From Proteobacteria bacterium ST_bin11 (GTDB taxonomy: Bacteria > Pseudomonadota > Gammaproteobacteria > Methylococcales > Methylomonadaceae): DNA of 64,000 nucleotides. Location: assembly GCA_002083615.1 (NCBI GenBank), contig MSXO01000005.1, positions 104,764 through 168,763 of the forward strand. The letters run 5' to 3'. Shown here piece after piece: positions 37,369 through 46,737 of this stretch. The notes under the pieces were generated by a model. It saw only the letters and a list, made by a program, of their open reading frames with translations, did no database searches and was not told the origin of the DNA. Position numbers and translations under genes: made by a program. Each line of letters opens with the position of its first letter. Position 1 is the stretch's first letter.

Positions 37369-38112
37369 GCGGAGGCATTTTGGCCGATACCGAGAGAAGC
37401 AATAGCCACTCGCACTGCTACTGAAGGGGTCCCGCTGGTTAAGCGTCATGACACGGTTACCACATCCGCGGGAACGCCCCGCAGGACGGGCTTTACCATT
37501 CACCGCGTTTTACCGACTCACTCCAAGGCATTGATCAATTCAGCGGGATATGCCTGCGAGCGATGATCAGACATCAGGCTCGAACGTCAATAAATCTGCC
37601 TTTTCCGTCCTCGCCGCTGCGATCTCCTTCTGTAGCAACCTGTTGGGCTTGATGAAACTGTTGCGCGGGGCTGTTCGGCTGGGCCTTTTTTACTGTTGGC
37701 GTATTTGCTCTGGCAGCGTTATGAATTGGCGACGCACCTGAATTAATCGACATGTATGACATTGGCTACTCTTTTCCAGTGATTTAATTGCTAAAACTCT
37801 ACGCGAGGTGACCAATTTTATTCTAAGCACTCGGTTCGAGCTGCCTGTTGCCTCGCAGTTTCGAAGATAAGTTTTGTAAAAGGGCCATAAGCATGTGCCT
37901 CGGCGACCGTTCTTCGTTGCCCTACTCGCTGAATCCAGGTACCTACAATGTTTCTGGAAAAGTTATCACTAGGCAGGAAGGCATTGGCGCGTTTGCTTTA
38001 TTAACCTGCATTCTTAATGAGTGAAATGCGCTGTCAGCCCAGCGTCTAAAGCCGGATCTGGCCTGCCCGTCGCCGGATCAAGGGCTAGCCCTACACGACG
38101 AACGAGTAAAAC
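37369..38112. other. 744-base region with little coding signal
   Basis: Apart from a possible small minus-strand gene (37574-37762) I see no gene. There is a short stem GCGGG/CCCGC near 37470-37485. The rest looks like decayed or regulatory sequence at the end of the export operon. Confidence 0.4.
37574..37762 (-). CDS. Possible small protein of 59-62 residues
   Basis: The frame begins MSYMSINSGASPIHN and ends GKGRFIDVRA. Small hydrophilic proteins with an MSIN-like start and a G-K-G-x-x-I/V-D tail occur in related bacteria, which is why it is listed. A purine-rich stretch precedes it, but the ribosome-binding site is not convincing. It could be a chance frame. Confidence 0.35.
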   Translation of the reverse strand: MSYMSINSGASPIHNAARANTPTVKKAQPNSPAQQFHQAQQVATEGDRSGEDGKGRFIDVRA

Positions 38113-38997
38113 TTAAGGTTTTGGGCCAGGATTTGGAGCAGCTGTCTGCGGTGCAAAGGGTGGGGGCGTCGGCGTTTTAGTGGCGGACGGGGTCGCAAAA
38201 TCGAAACTGGCGATGCAATTGACGCCGCCGACCAGTTCGTCGCTGGGGTTGGGCAAGGTCATACGGATGGTAAAACTGCCGCTGGCAGGATCAATCAGTT
38301 GATCGACCTTGGTGACCGTCGCTTTCACTACGGTCTTGGCAGGGAGCTCCGGACGCACCTCAACTTCCATACCAGCTTGAATCAAGCCAAAGTATTCGGT
38401 CGGGGCGATTAACTCCACCCGCAGAGGGTTCACTTGCGCCAATTTCATAATCGCGCGATCACTGACCGATTCGCCGGGCATGGCATACCGGTCAATCACG
38501 ATACCGTCTATCGGGCTTTTGATGGTTTTTACCTCCAATTGGGCTTTGGCTAAATCCAGTGCCAGTATTGCCGATTTTTTGCGTTCCTCGGCTTTTTTTA
38601 GCTCGATTCCAGCCAACACTACTTCGGTTTCGACTTTGTCTTTCTCAATTTGCGAAATCACATTCGTGGTAAATAGGCTGCGGTAACGCGTCTGGTTACG
38701 CGAGGCATATTCCAGTTTTACTTTTTGGTTGCGCAGATCGCTGTTGGTTTCGGCATCAGCCTTGGCTTGATTGAACTTGGCTAGTTCCACAGACGCTTCC
38801 AATTGGGCAACCGCCTGTCCCTTAGTGACGTGATCGCCCTTGTCTACCAGCAGCGCTTCGACTGTGCCGGCGACCGGACTGCTGAGCTCCACATACATTT
38901 CCGGCTTGACCATGCAATCCAGATTGGCGGCAAAGCTTGCCCCGCTAAATAAACCGAGTCCGAGTAACTTGAGATAAAAACGTTGAATTTTAAACAT
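38113..38997 (-). CDS. HlyD/RND-type periplasmic adaptor (soluble)
   Basis: 294 residues. A cleavable signal peptide (LLGLGLFSGASFAA) is followed by a lipoyl half-motif (SPVAGTVEALLVDKGDHVTK), a coiled-coil hairpin (about 75-165), the second lipoyl half (IKSPIDGIVIDRYAMPGE) and a beta-barrel. It ends in a Pro-rich tail (TPTPPPFAPQ). There is no membrane anchor. It is the last gene of the six-gene operon, 84 bases after the SecA-like gene. It is the third HlyD-like protein of the locus, and no partner RND pump or ABC transporter is present in the window. Confidence 0.85.
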   Translation of the reverse strand: MFKIQRFYLKLLGLGLFSGASFAANLDCMVKPEMYVELSSPVAGTVEALLVDKGDHVTKGQAVAQLEASVELAKFNQAKADAETNSDLRNQKVKLEYASRNQTRYRSLFTTNVISQIEKDKVETEVVLAGIELKKAEERKKSAILALDLAKAQLEVKTIKSPIDGIVIDRYAMPGESVSDRAIMKLAQVNPLRVELIAPTEYFGLIQAGMEVEVRPELPAKTVVKATVTKVDQLIDPASGSFTIRMTLPNPSDELVGGVNCIASFDFATPSATKTPTPPPFAPQTAAPNPGPKP

Positions 38998-39081
38998 CTG
39001 GAAAAAATGCTGAGCAATTGACTGATGTGTGTTCGAATGACTTGATTATCAACCAATGTAATCAACCCAAGGCCGCAAAAA

Positions 39082-41079
39082 TTATTCAAACTTGCCGGCA
39101 AACGCCAGGATTCGAGATAAATATTTGTCCTGCTTTATTAATTGCCTTCTGATCTTGCGTTGTCGCCGCTCTTTGTAATGCTGTGGCAGACGCAGCACCA
39201 GCAGCCCCAAAAAGACCGGCACCGGCTGGTCATGGGCGCAAAGACCCGCTAAGGCCTTGAGAATAGCAGAGGAATAAAATTCTCGCAGTGCCGGATCTTC
39301 TAAGGAAAGTATGGCCTCGCAGCTACCGGGATCGCCTTGCCGGGCACAGCGTCCGTAAAGTTGCCGATCAATACGCCGGGAGTCGTTGCCATTCAAGGCG
39401 ATAACGTGCAGCCCGCCCAGTTCGGCCACGCCCAAGCCCAGCGCAATATCGGTGCCGCGGCCAGCCATATTCGTGGCTACCGTGATGGCATGCAATTGAC
39501 CAGCTTGCGCGATGATCTCGGCCTCGTGTTTGTCTTGTTCTGCGTTCAGCACCCGGTGGGGCAAACCGGCCGTTTCCAGCCAAGCGCTGACCTCCAAGGA
39601 TTCGGCCACCGAGCCGGTCCCGACCAAGATCGGCCTGCCGAGTAAGTGCATTTCCGCAATTCGCTGCAAAAAAGCCTTTTGCTTGGCTGATTGCGTGGGA
39701 TAAACCCGCTCGCTGAGCACTTTTCTTTGCGAAACCTGGTGAGTCTGCACTTTTACCGCATGTAAACTATAAACCCGCTGCATTTCCGCCGCGACTTCCC
39801 GTACCGTGCCAGAGGTACCGGCCAGCCGCAGGTAACGACTGAAAAAACGTTGATAACTGATCCGCGCCAGCGGTTCGCGCTGTTCGGAAATCAAGCAACC
39901 TTCCTTGGCTTCTATCATCTGCTGCAAGCCTTGTTCCCACGACCGATCTTCCATCACTCGCCCAGTGAACTCGTCGATGATTTGCACCTTGTTATCTCTA
40001 AGGATGTACTGCTTGTTGAGCTTGAAGCAATATTCCGCAGTCAAGGCCTGTTTGACCATGGCTTCACGCCAGCGCTTGTTTTTCCAGCTCGGCCCCAAGC
40101 CAATAATCATGTCAGCAATGGTATTTTCGCCTTGTGGGGTCAGTTCAATTTCTCGGGTGTTGGGGTCCATCACAAAATCATCGTTGATGAACAATGAGGA
40201 CGCCAGATACAAGGCGTCACCATAGGTTTCCGGCGACTCATCATTCGGCCGGGTCTGGGTGATGATCAACGGCGTTTTAGCCTCGTCGATCAAGACGCTA
40301 TCGGCTTCATCGATGATGGCGAAACATAGGCCGCGCATGATCAGCGCATTGCTTTGTGGCTGTTTTGTTTCCCGCTGAATCTGCTTGAATTGAAATTTTA
40401 ACGAACCGACATCCTCGCCCATTTCGATGCGGTCGCGCAGATAATCAAAGGCAATTTGTTTATTCGTCGTGTGCACGATGGGTTGTTGATACAGTTTTCG
40501 GCGTAGTTCAAGGTCCATGCCGTCAACCACCGCTCCCGATTTCAGGCCCAGACGCAGATAAAGCGGTTTCAAAATTTCCGCATCGCGCGCCGCCAGATAG
40601 TCGTTGGCGGTGATAACGTGCACCGGGATTCCCGCCAAAGCAGCGGTGCAAGCGGGTAGAGTGGCGGTCAACGTCTTGCCTTCGCCGGTTTCCATTTCCG
40701 CCAACATGCCATTGATCATCAACCAGCCACCGAACAGCTGTACATCGAAATGCCGTTTATTCAGGGTCCGGCCGGCAGTTTCGCGGATCAGCGCGAAGGC
40801 TCTGATCATCAATTCTTCTGTCAGGCCATACCGGTATAGCCGCTCCCGCAACGCCAAAATGGCGACGGTCAGTTGTTGCTCGTTGCAGTTGCTTAAGGGC
40901 CCGGCGACTTTTTCGACGCGACTGACAATGTAAGCTTGACTGTAGCGTTGGCGAATCAGACGCTTATGGATTTTGTCAAAAAAAGCCGCCGCACCCTGCT
41001 CGAAATCGGTTAGCCGACTTTCCGGCTTTTGCGGGTAGCTGCCGAAGCGTACCCCAGGGCGCAGCAAAAGCTCAGACAT
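39082..41079 (-). CDS. Shortened SecA-like translocase ATPase
   Basis: 665 residues against about 900 for housekeeping SecA. The motor is intact: Walker A METGEGKT (129-136), DEADSVLIDEAKTPLII (257-273), TNMAGRGTDIALG and RIDRQLYGRCARQGDPGS. A preprotein cross-linking region lies around 280-380. After the second motor domain only about 80 residues remain (ending LIKQDKYLSRILAFAGKFE), so most of the helical scaffold, the two-helix finger and the zinc/SecB tail are missing. About 25 extra residues precede the DEAD box. Its start overlaps the M50 gene by 8 bases. It is probably a specialised SecA-derived motor for the giant protein encoded divergently. Confidence 0.88.
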   Translation of the reverse strand: MSELLLRPGVRFGSYPQKPESRLTDFEQGAAAFFDKIHKRLIRQRYSQAYIVSRVEKVAGPLSNCNEQQLTVAILALRERLYRYGLTEELMIRAFALIRETAGRTLNKRHFDVQLFGGWLMINGMLAEMETGEGKTLTATLPACTAALAGIPVHVITANDYLAARDAEILKPLYLRLGLKSGAVVDGMDLELRRKLYQQPIVHTTNKQIAFDYLRDRIEMGEDVGSLKFQFKQIQRETKQPQSNALIMRGLCFAIIDEADSVLIDEAKTPLIITQTRPNDESPETYGDALYLASSLFINDDFVMDPNTREIELTPQGENTIADMIIGLGPSWKNKRWREAMVKQALTAEYCFKLNKQYILRDNKVQIIDEFTGRVMEDRSWEQGLQQMIEAKEGCLISEQREPLARISYQRFFSRYLRLAGTSGTVREVAAEMQRVYSLHAVKVQTHQVSQRKVLSERVYPTQSAKQKAFLQRIAEMHLLGRPILVGTGSVAESLEVSAWLETAGLPHRVLNAEQDKHEAEIIAQAGQLHAITVATNMAGRGTDIALGLGVAELGGLHVIALNGNDSRRIDRQLYGRCARQGDPGSCEAILSLEDPALREFYSSAILKALAGLCAHDQPVPVFLGLLVLRLPQHYKERRQRKIRRQLIKQDKYLSRILAFAGKFE

Positions 41080-43216
41080 TGAACTGCCTCAAAAATACCT
41101 GGCGAACGCGACGGTAAACCTGGGTCATAATCGATTCGCCGCCATGGTTGATCCGCACATAGGCACGCACGCCTATCGGTAGATTGCTCGGCGGCGAAAA
41201 ATCCAAATCGACCAGAAAGATTTTCTGCAAGGTTTGCATGTCTTGTTCGTTTTCCGAGTTGACCCGGATATTACCGCCGCCTGTAGTCGCCAGCGCCGGG
41301 CTGGGCAGCGTGTTGGTGGCTTCCGGCGCCAGCCTGATGATGCTGGCAGGGTAGTCCCGATAAGGATCGCTAACCAGGCGTACGCTGACTTCGGCAATGT
41401 GTTCTCGAAGTAAACCAATATCGTCTTGGGTTACCACCATGCGGATGGTCGGCGGTTGTTGATCCATTATGTAACCGATCAATTCGCCTTGGCGTAAATA
41501 GCTGTCGGTCAAGTCGTCGGCATCCGGCAGCAAAATGTAGCCGGACTTGGCAGCACTGATCGTCATCGCATTGGCTTTTTTGTGCAAATGATCCAGTTCG
41601 GATTCGGCGACATGCAGCGACTCTTTCAAAATTTCCGCCTTCACCAAATCCGATTCTTTTTCCGCCCGATACTGGCTTTGTAATTCGGCAACTTTGGCGC
41701 GGGCGATCTTGGCTTTGGTTTCTAAGGCGTCGTCATGCATAGTCAGCAAAACGTCGCCCTGCTGCACAAACTGATTGGATTTAACCAACAGGTCGCCGAC
41801 AAAACCCTCTTGCTCGACCTTGATCTGCGCTTCATCGGGTAGCCAAACCACGCCTTCGGCCAGAGTGTAATGCGGAATCGGCAAAACACCGAGCAGCAGG
41901 ATAAGAGATACTGCCACTCCCGCAGTGGTCAACAGGGCCTTTTGCCTTTTCCGGCCCAGGATGGGGTTGCTGAGTACGAAACGTATCGCCTTGTACACCG
42001 GCAACACTATCTGCGTCGTCACCATCAACAAGGCGACGATAACGCCCAGCGAGAAGAACTTTTCGGTCAGGTAAATACAAACAAACCATAACATCACTAA
42101 CCGATAACTCAGCGATGCTAGGCTATAGATCACGAACCAAGCCGTTTCGCCTGGCGCGGAGGCCGGCGAAACCGCCTGCTTTAAATCAAACAGATAGCGT
42201 TGGCAGAAGTAAGCCCAGATTTGGCTTGAACGTTGATACAGATTGGGAATACTTAAAGCGTCTGCCAAGATATAGTAACCATCGTACTTCAGCAGCGGAT
42301 TGCCGTTAAAAAACAGCGAGGAGACGCCGCCGGTCAGCATGATGTTAAAACCCAGGTCCTGTACCAAGCCCGCTTCACTGCTCAGAAACAACAACAATCC
42401 CAAGGCGGCTAGAAAGCATTCCACCAAAATGCCGGCAGCGCTAATTAAGATCCGGTCGTATTTGTTACGCAAATGGTTGGCATTAGAGACATTGACATAA
42501 GGCACCGGCATGAACAGCAAAAAATTCACGCCCATTTCGTGCACTTCGCCGCCTTTCAACTTCATCGCAAAGCCATGCCCCAATTCATGCAGGATTTTGA
42601 TGAAGGGATATAACAAGAACATGATCAAAAAATTGTAAGGGGCCAGGGCGTTCAATTCGAAATGATGGCTGATGGCCGGCCAATTCTCACCTGTCTGCAG
42701 TAAGGCCGTGGCCAGAGCCAGCAACCAAACCAATCCGAACTTGATGCTGAACAAGCCGGCTACTTTTGCTAAATGTTTAGAAAGAAACTCGTCCGGGTCC
42801 CAAAGCGGCAAGCGCAGCGACAGTGGATTCAACAAACGCTGATTAGTTTTCGCGCTGTTCAAGCGCGCCTGACGCTCGAATAATTCTTCGCTGTTCACCA
42901 AGGCTTCGGTCTGAATCAAATCGGCCTGATGCAATTGCCCCAAAAGTTGAATCAGGTCTTGCTGACTGGGCGCAAAGTCGCCCAACTGCCGATTCAAAGC
43001 ATCGGCGATCTCTTGCACCGTCAACTTGCCGTCCAGCAGTCCGATGAACTGGTAGGCAAAACTGTTAAAACGTTGATGGCGGGCAGTATTGGGGTCTTCG
43101 AGGATGTACCAGATCAGGCCGCGATACTCATGGCGATGAATCTCGATATGGCTATGCAACTTGGGCTTGAGCTTAGCGACGCGGTACCAGTGCGGGCTGA
43201 ACAGTTCATTGATCAT
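41072..43216 (-). CDS. PqqD-like / M50 site-2-protease-like / HlyD fusion protein
   Basis: 714 residues in three parts. Residues 40-105 look like a PqqD-type peptide-binding domain (FIGLLDGKLTVQEIADAL, LLGQLHQADLI). Residues 150-440 are a multi-pass M50-like membrane domain with zinc motif HELGH (210-214) and NPLLKYDGYY (306-315) carrying the third ligand, so catalytic residues are kept. Residues 440-714 are a periplasmic HlyD-like adaptor (VEQEGFVGDLLVKSNQFVQQ, then coiled coil and barrel). It lies 21 bases after the GAF-HlyD gene and overlaps the SecA-like gene. It likely forms the inner-membrane hub; whether it cleaves substrate is unknown. Confidence 0.8.
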   Translation of the reverse strand: MINELFSPHWYRVAKLKPKLHSHIEIHRHEYRGLIWYILEDPNTARHQRFNSFAYQFIGLLDGKLTVQEIADALNRQLGDFAPSQQDLIQLLGQLHQADLIQTEALVNSEELFERQARLNSAKTNQRLLNPLSLRLPLWDPDEFLSKHLAKVAGLFSIKFGLVWLLALATALLQTGENWPAISHHFELNALAPYNFLIMFLLYPFIKILHELGHGFAMKLKGGEVHEMGVNFLLFMPVPYVNVSNANHLRNKYDRILISAAGILVECFLAALGLLLFLSSEAGLVQDLGFNIMLTGGVSSLFFNGNPLLKYDGYYILADALSIPNLYQRSSQIWAYFCQRYLFDLKQAVSPASAPGETAWFVIYSLASLSYRLVMLWFVCIYLTEKFFSLGVIVALLMVTTQIVLPVYKAIRFVLSNPILGRKRQKALLTTAGVAVSLILLLGVLPIPHYTLAEGVVWLPDEAQIKVEQEGFVGDLLVKSNQFVQQGDVLLTMHDDALETKAKIARAKVAELQSQYRAEKESDLVKAEILKESLHVAESELDHLHKKANAMTISAAKSGYILLPDADDLTDSYLRQGELIGYIMDQQPPTIRMVVTQDDIGLLREHIAEVSVRLVSDPYRDYPASIIRLAPEATNTLPSPALATTGGGNIRVNSENEQDMQTLQKIFLVDLDFSPPSNLPIGVRAYVRINHGGESIMTQVYRRVRQVFLRQFNV

Positions 43217-43237
43217 GAGAAACCCCCAAAATCCGTT

Positions 43238-44986
43238 TCACCAGGACCAAATCCACAAACGCAGCCAGGCCAGCATTTCGTGGCTCCAGATCCACAACAA
43301 GCTGGCGCGTCCGGCCTCGATTTTGCCGATGCCCTCCATGCCGGGCCGCAATAGTTCGGGCGCGTTTTCCAGGCTGGCCTCCACCCGAAAAATATTTTTG
43401 CCGCTATCGGTTTTAGCAACTGCCGTGATCTTTTGCACCAACAGTGGAAAAGTCTGGCTAGGCATACTCGCCAGCACCAAGGCGCCTTTTTGACCTTCCC
43501 TGACATACGAAATAAGGCTTTCGTCCACTTTCAGGATAATCCGGTAGCCCTCCAACGGGGCTATTTTAAACAGGATTTCGCCGCGTTCGACCGGCGAGCC
43601 CAGTTTCTGGCTCAAATCGCCCTCGATAACCACGCCGTCGAAGGGCGCGGCTAAATTGATTTTCTGCAACTGCTGACGCGTCAGCTCCATTTCCGCGTCG
43701 GCCTGGTCGATTTGCGCGCTGATGACCCTAACCTTAACCAGATCGCCGCCGGATAGGGCTTCGCGATACTCGCGGCGGAATTTTTGCAGTTGCCCATCCA
43801 GCTTGCTTAATTCCAGTTGCAATTCTGCATCATCCAGACTAGCCATTACTTCGCCTTGCCGGACCGTGTCACCGGCCCTTAGTGCTGCCGATTGCAAAAA
43901 GCCGGAAATCGGCGCCGCTACCACCCGCTGAATTTTGCCTTCCAACACGGCATCGGCTGTCAGGTGAAAATCGCCGCGCAGCGTGGCACTGATCAGGACC
44001 AGCATCAGCAAGCTCAGTGTGGTCAACTTCAATTTAAACTGCTTCACGCCCAATAAATCCGCTAAACGTTGTTTTAGCTTAATGGCTATTTTTACGCTTA
44101 AGGCTTGTTCGTCTAATTTTTTCAAAGCTAGGTAAGGCGCGATCAATGCCAGAGCTTGTTGGCAAAGCCGGACAGTATCATTGTCGAACGGTTGTTCTTC
44201 GCTGCGCAGCAAGGTAACCGCGCCGATAAATTCGCCGTCGTGCAGCATCGGCACTGTCAACAATGAGCCATACCCAAATTTGCGAACCACTTCCTGGTGG
44301 GCGCGCTGGATACTAAGCGCTTTAGCATCGGGCACCACCACCACGCTGTCCTGTTCAATCGCTTCGTCCATCGCATCGGCGATTTTTTGCAACAGATTGG
44401 CGCGCTGGTCGAATTGGGCGTTGTTGGAAATCGCCACTACCTTGCTGTAGTTGTCTTTGAATTCGCCGATCGCTACCCTGTCGCATTTGAGTAAGCGGGT
44501 CAGTTCGCTACCCAAGCTGATCAAAACCTCGCTGTAACTATTTTGCTCGAAACAAGCCGCCAACAAGCCGACGACTGAGGTATAAAAGCTGTCCTTATGC
44601 TGACGTTGGCTTTGGGCTAAGCGCCACCAATGCACGCTTTGCTCTAGCGCGGCAAACACAGCCTGTCGTCGATCGGTGAGTGCATGCTCAAGCTTCAGCA
44701 CTATCACGCCCAAAAATAGCGATCCGTCAAACAGCGGCACACCAAAGAAGTCGTAATGGCGCTGGTCCGGCTGCAAGACGTTGGGCACACAGGTCGGTTG
44801 ATTTTTATCGAGCGTGAGTTTGCAAATAGCGGATAGCTCGCTGGAATCGACAGCGTTTTCCGGCCATTTCGCTAAGGGGCGCAGCTTTTTATTTTCAGCG
44901 TCATTCACCATCAGAACGGCCGACTGCGTTTGCGGCACGATTCGGCAGAGGATCTCCAGCCATTGCTGGGCAAATCGATTGCTCAT
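43238..44986 (-). CDS. GAF-GAF-TM-HlyD fusion protein
   Basis: About 582 residues. The ATG at 44986 overlaps the stop of the HDOD gene (ATGA); a longer frame exists to 45037. Two GAF-like domains fill about 1-310 (the second with GYGSLLTVPMLHDGEFIGAV). One membrane span (about 320-345, TLSLLMLVLISATLRG) follows, then a periplasmic adaptor: lipoyl half AAPISGFLQSAALRAGDTVR, coiled coil, second half LAAPFDGVVIEGDLSQKLGS and barrel. It ends in a Trp-rich tail (LLWIWSHEMLAWLRLWIW). Cytoplasmic GAF sensors joined to a periplasmic adaptor would couple a small-molecule signal to the export machine. Confidence 0.8.
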   Translation of the reverse strand: MSNRFAQQWLEILCRIVPQTQSAVLMVNDAENKKLRPLAKWPENAVDSSELSAICKLTLDKNQPTCVPNVLQPDQRHYDFFGVPLFDGSLFLGVIVLKLEHALTDRRQAVFAALEQSVHWWRLAQSQRQHKDSFYTSVVGLLAACFEQNSYSEVLISLGSELTRLLKCDRVAIGEFKDNYSKVVAISNNAQFDQRANLLQKIADAMDEAIEQDSVVVVPDAKALSIQRAHQEVVRKFGYGSLLTVPMLHDGEFIGAVTLLRSEEQPFDNDTVRLCQQALALIAPYLALKKLDEQALSVKIAIKLKQRLADLLGVKQFKLKLTTLSLLMLVLISATLRGDFHLTADAVLEGKIQRVVAAPISGFLQSAALRAGDTVRQGEVMASLDDAELQLELSKLDGQLQKFRREYREALSGGDLVKVRVISAQIDQADAEMELTRQQLQKINLAAPFDGVVIEGDLSQKLGSPVERGEILFKIAPLEGYRIILKVDESLISYVREGQKGALVLASMPSQTFPLLVQKITAVAKTDSGKNIFRVEASLENAPELLRPGMEGIGKIEAGRASLLWIWSHEMLAWLRLWIWSW

Positions 44987-45864
44987 GGCGGTAAAGTTCC
45001 CTGGCTGACCAGGCCGGTAGTAACACTTTGCGGACACATCATTAGAAATATGTCGTCGAGATGGGTCGCTATTTCTTGGCTGATCAGGTCTTTCAAATTG
45101 TCGGGAATCACTGCAAATTGTTGATGGTTATTCTGTAGATCACTGAGCGCTTTGTAAAATTGAGCGGGTTCGGCAAAGACTTGCTGCGCCAGATAAACCA
45201 GATAGGTTTCGTTGCGGTAACTCGGATCGGTGCGCTCGGGATGCAGGTGATGGCCGATGATGTGCGAATACACTTCGGGTAAATGCCATAAGTGCATCAG
45301 TTCTGCACCTAATTGGCAATAATCAAAGCCGAACACCAGCCGTTCCTGCTCGTCGATCGGTACGCCCCGTTCCCGGCTGGCGATTAATGCGTCCAGTGCC
45401 TGTTCCGGGGCTTTCACAAACATCGCGGCGTGGCCAATTTCCAGCAATAGGCCCAGGGCAAAAAACCGATGGCCGGCGGGCAGGCCAGCCAATTTGGCCA
45501 AGCTACGGCAGGCGATACCGCATTCGATAGCATGTAACCAGAACTCTTTTAAGTCCAAAACTGCGCTGGGAATATTGCAAAACGTGCGCATGCATAAATT
45601 GCTCAACAGCAAATCATGCAACTGAATGGTGCCTATCAGGCTGATCGCATCGTAGAGATCGTCGGCTTTACGGTTGAAGCCAAAGAAGTTGCTGTTGGCC
45701 ATGCGGATTATGCGGATTGTCAGCATCGAGTCGGTTTGCAGTGCGGCGACATAATCGCGGATTCTGGCATCCGGTTTATCCAGTAACTGCCTGATTTTCA
45801 GGTACACCTCGGGCATCGAAATCTTTTCGGCCAAATCGCAAAGGAACTGTTGCTCGGCTTTCAT
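44983..45864 (-). CDS. HDOD-domain protein (second of a pair)
   Basis: 293 residues, almost entirely one HDOD domain: KISMPEVYLKIRQLLDKPDA near the start, MANSNFFGFNRKADDLYDAI, then IGTIQLHDLLLS and GLLLEIGHAAMFV. The HDOD fold lacks a complete HD phosphohydrolase site and is usually regulatory. It overlaps the GAF-HlyD gene by ATGA and follows the first HDOD gene by 6 bases. The two HDOD proteins are clear paralogues and probably hetero- or homodimerise to regulate the locus. Confidence 0.88.
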   Translation of the reverse strand: MKAEQQFLCDLAEKISMPEVYLKIRQLLDKPDARIRDYVAALQTDSMLTIRIIRMANSNFFGFNRKADDLYDAISLIGTIQLHDLLLSNLCMRTFCNIPSAVLDLKEFWLHAIECGIACRSLAKLAGLPAGHRFFALGLLLEIGHAAMFVKAPEQALDALIASRERGVPIDEQERLVFGFDYCQLGAELMHLWHLPEVYSHIIGHHLHPERTDPSYRNETYLVYLAQQVFAEPAQFYKALSDLQNNHQQFAVIPDNLKDLISQEIATHLDDIFLMMCPQSVTTGLVSQGTLPP

Positions 45865-45870
45865 AGTTGA

Positions 45871-46737
45871 TCAGTTGAACATGAGCTTTTCCATCTCGCT
45901 CGCGGTGTTTCGGGCTTGTTCAATGGTGTCGTCCAACTGTTCCCGGTCCAGTTGCAAAATGTCCCAAATTTCTCTGGATACGCGCTGCTCGATCGGGCTC
46001 ATGTGACCGAATATAGCTTTTTCGGCACATGCGCGTACTAGATGCAACAACGCGGTTTCCCTACGCTGCTCCGGGGCCAAGTCAGGAGTTGGCTGATAAT
46101 GCACAATATCTTGAAAATGCGCCGGTAAACACCATTGGGCCATCAACTTCGCACCTATCTCGCCGTAATGCATCCCCAACAGCTTTTGTTCAACGATGTG
46201 CAGCATTTCCTGGTTATTGCGGGACAAGTCTATGGCGCGCTTTGCCAATTCCGGATGTTTTGCGTAAAGCACCAGATGCCCTATCTCATACAACAAGCCA
46301 ATCACAAACAAGCGTTCGCTCTTGGGGATTTTGAGCTGGCTTGCCAGCAATCGAGTCAGCACCGCTGAAAACAAACTGAACTGCCAAAATCTTTTCAGCG
46401 GCATGATGTCATTGGGCAATTTTAAAGAGGCAATCGCCGAGGTAGCCAGCACTAAGTCATGCAATTGGCCGATACCCAGCATGCTGACCGCCCGACTCAA
46501 GCTGTCGATTTTGCCTGGAAAGCCAAAAAAAGCACTGTTGGCAACTCTTAGCACAGCCACGGTTAAGTTGGGATCGCTGGCCACGACCTCGACAAAGTGC
46601 TCGATGTCCGAGTTGGGATCGTCTATCAAATTTCTAACTCTCTGATAGACCTCGGGCAAGGAAATCAAGCCTTTGATTTCTTGTAAGGTGTTTTCGATCA
46701 GATCTGATTGTGGGCTGATCTTGGCGGGGTTAAGCAA
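45871..46737 (-). CDS. HDOD-domain protein (first of a pair)
   Basis: 288 residues with the same layout as its neighbour: ISLPEVYQRVRNLIDDPNSD, VANSAFFGFPGKIDSLSRAV and GIGQLHDLVLA. The start is a TTG at 46737 with GGAGAG 7 bases upstream; there is no nearby in-frame ATG. This is the first gene of the minus-strand export operon, divergent from the giant gene across a 331-base gap. A TTG start may lower expression. Confidence 0.85.
   Translation of the reverse strand: MLNPAKISPQSDLIENTLQEIKGLISLPEVYQRVRNLIDDPNSDIEHFVEVVASDPNLTVAVLRVANSAFFGFPGKIDSLSRAVSMLGIGQLHDLVLATSAIASLKLPNDIMPLKRFWQFSLFSAVLTRLLASQLKIPKSERLFVIGLLYEIGHLVLYAKHPELAKRAIDLSRNNQEMLHIVEQKLLGMHYGEIGAKLMAQWCLPAHFQDIVHYQPTPDLAPEQRRETALLHLVRACAEKAIFGHMSPIEQRVSREIWDILQLDREQLDDTIEQARNTASEMEKLMFN

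Noticed and set aside
38113..45037. Classical type I secretion or RND efflux operon
   Set aside because: HlyD-like adaptors are present, but there is no ABC transporter, no RND pump and no TolC-like gene in the window, and the giant protein lacks RTX repeats.
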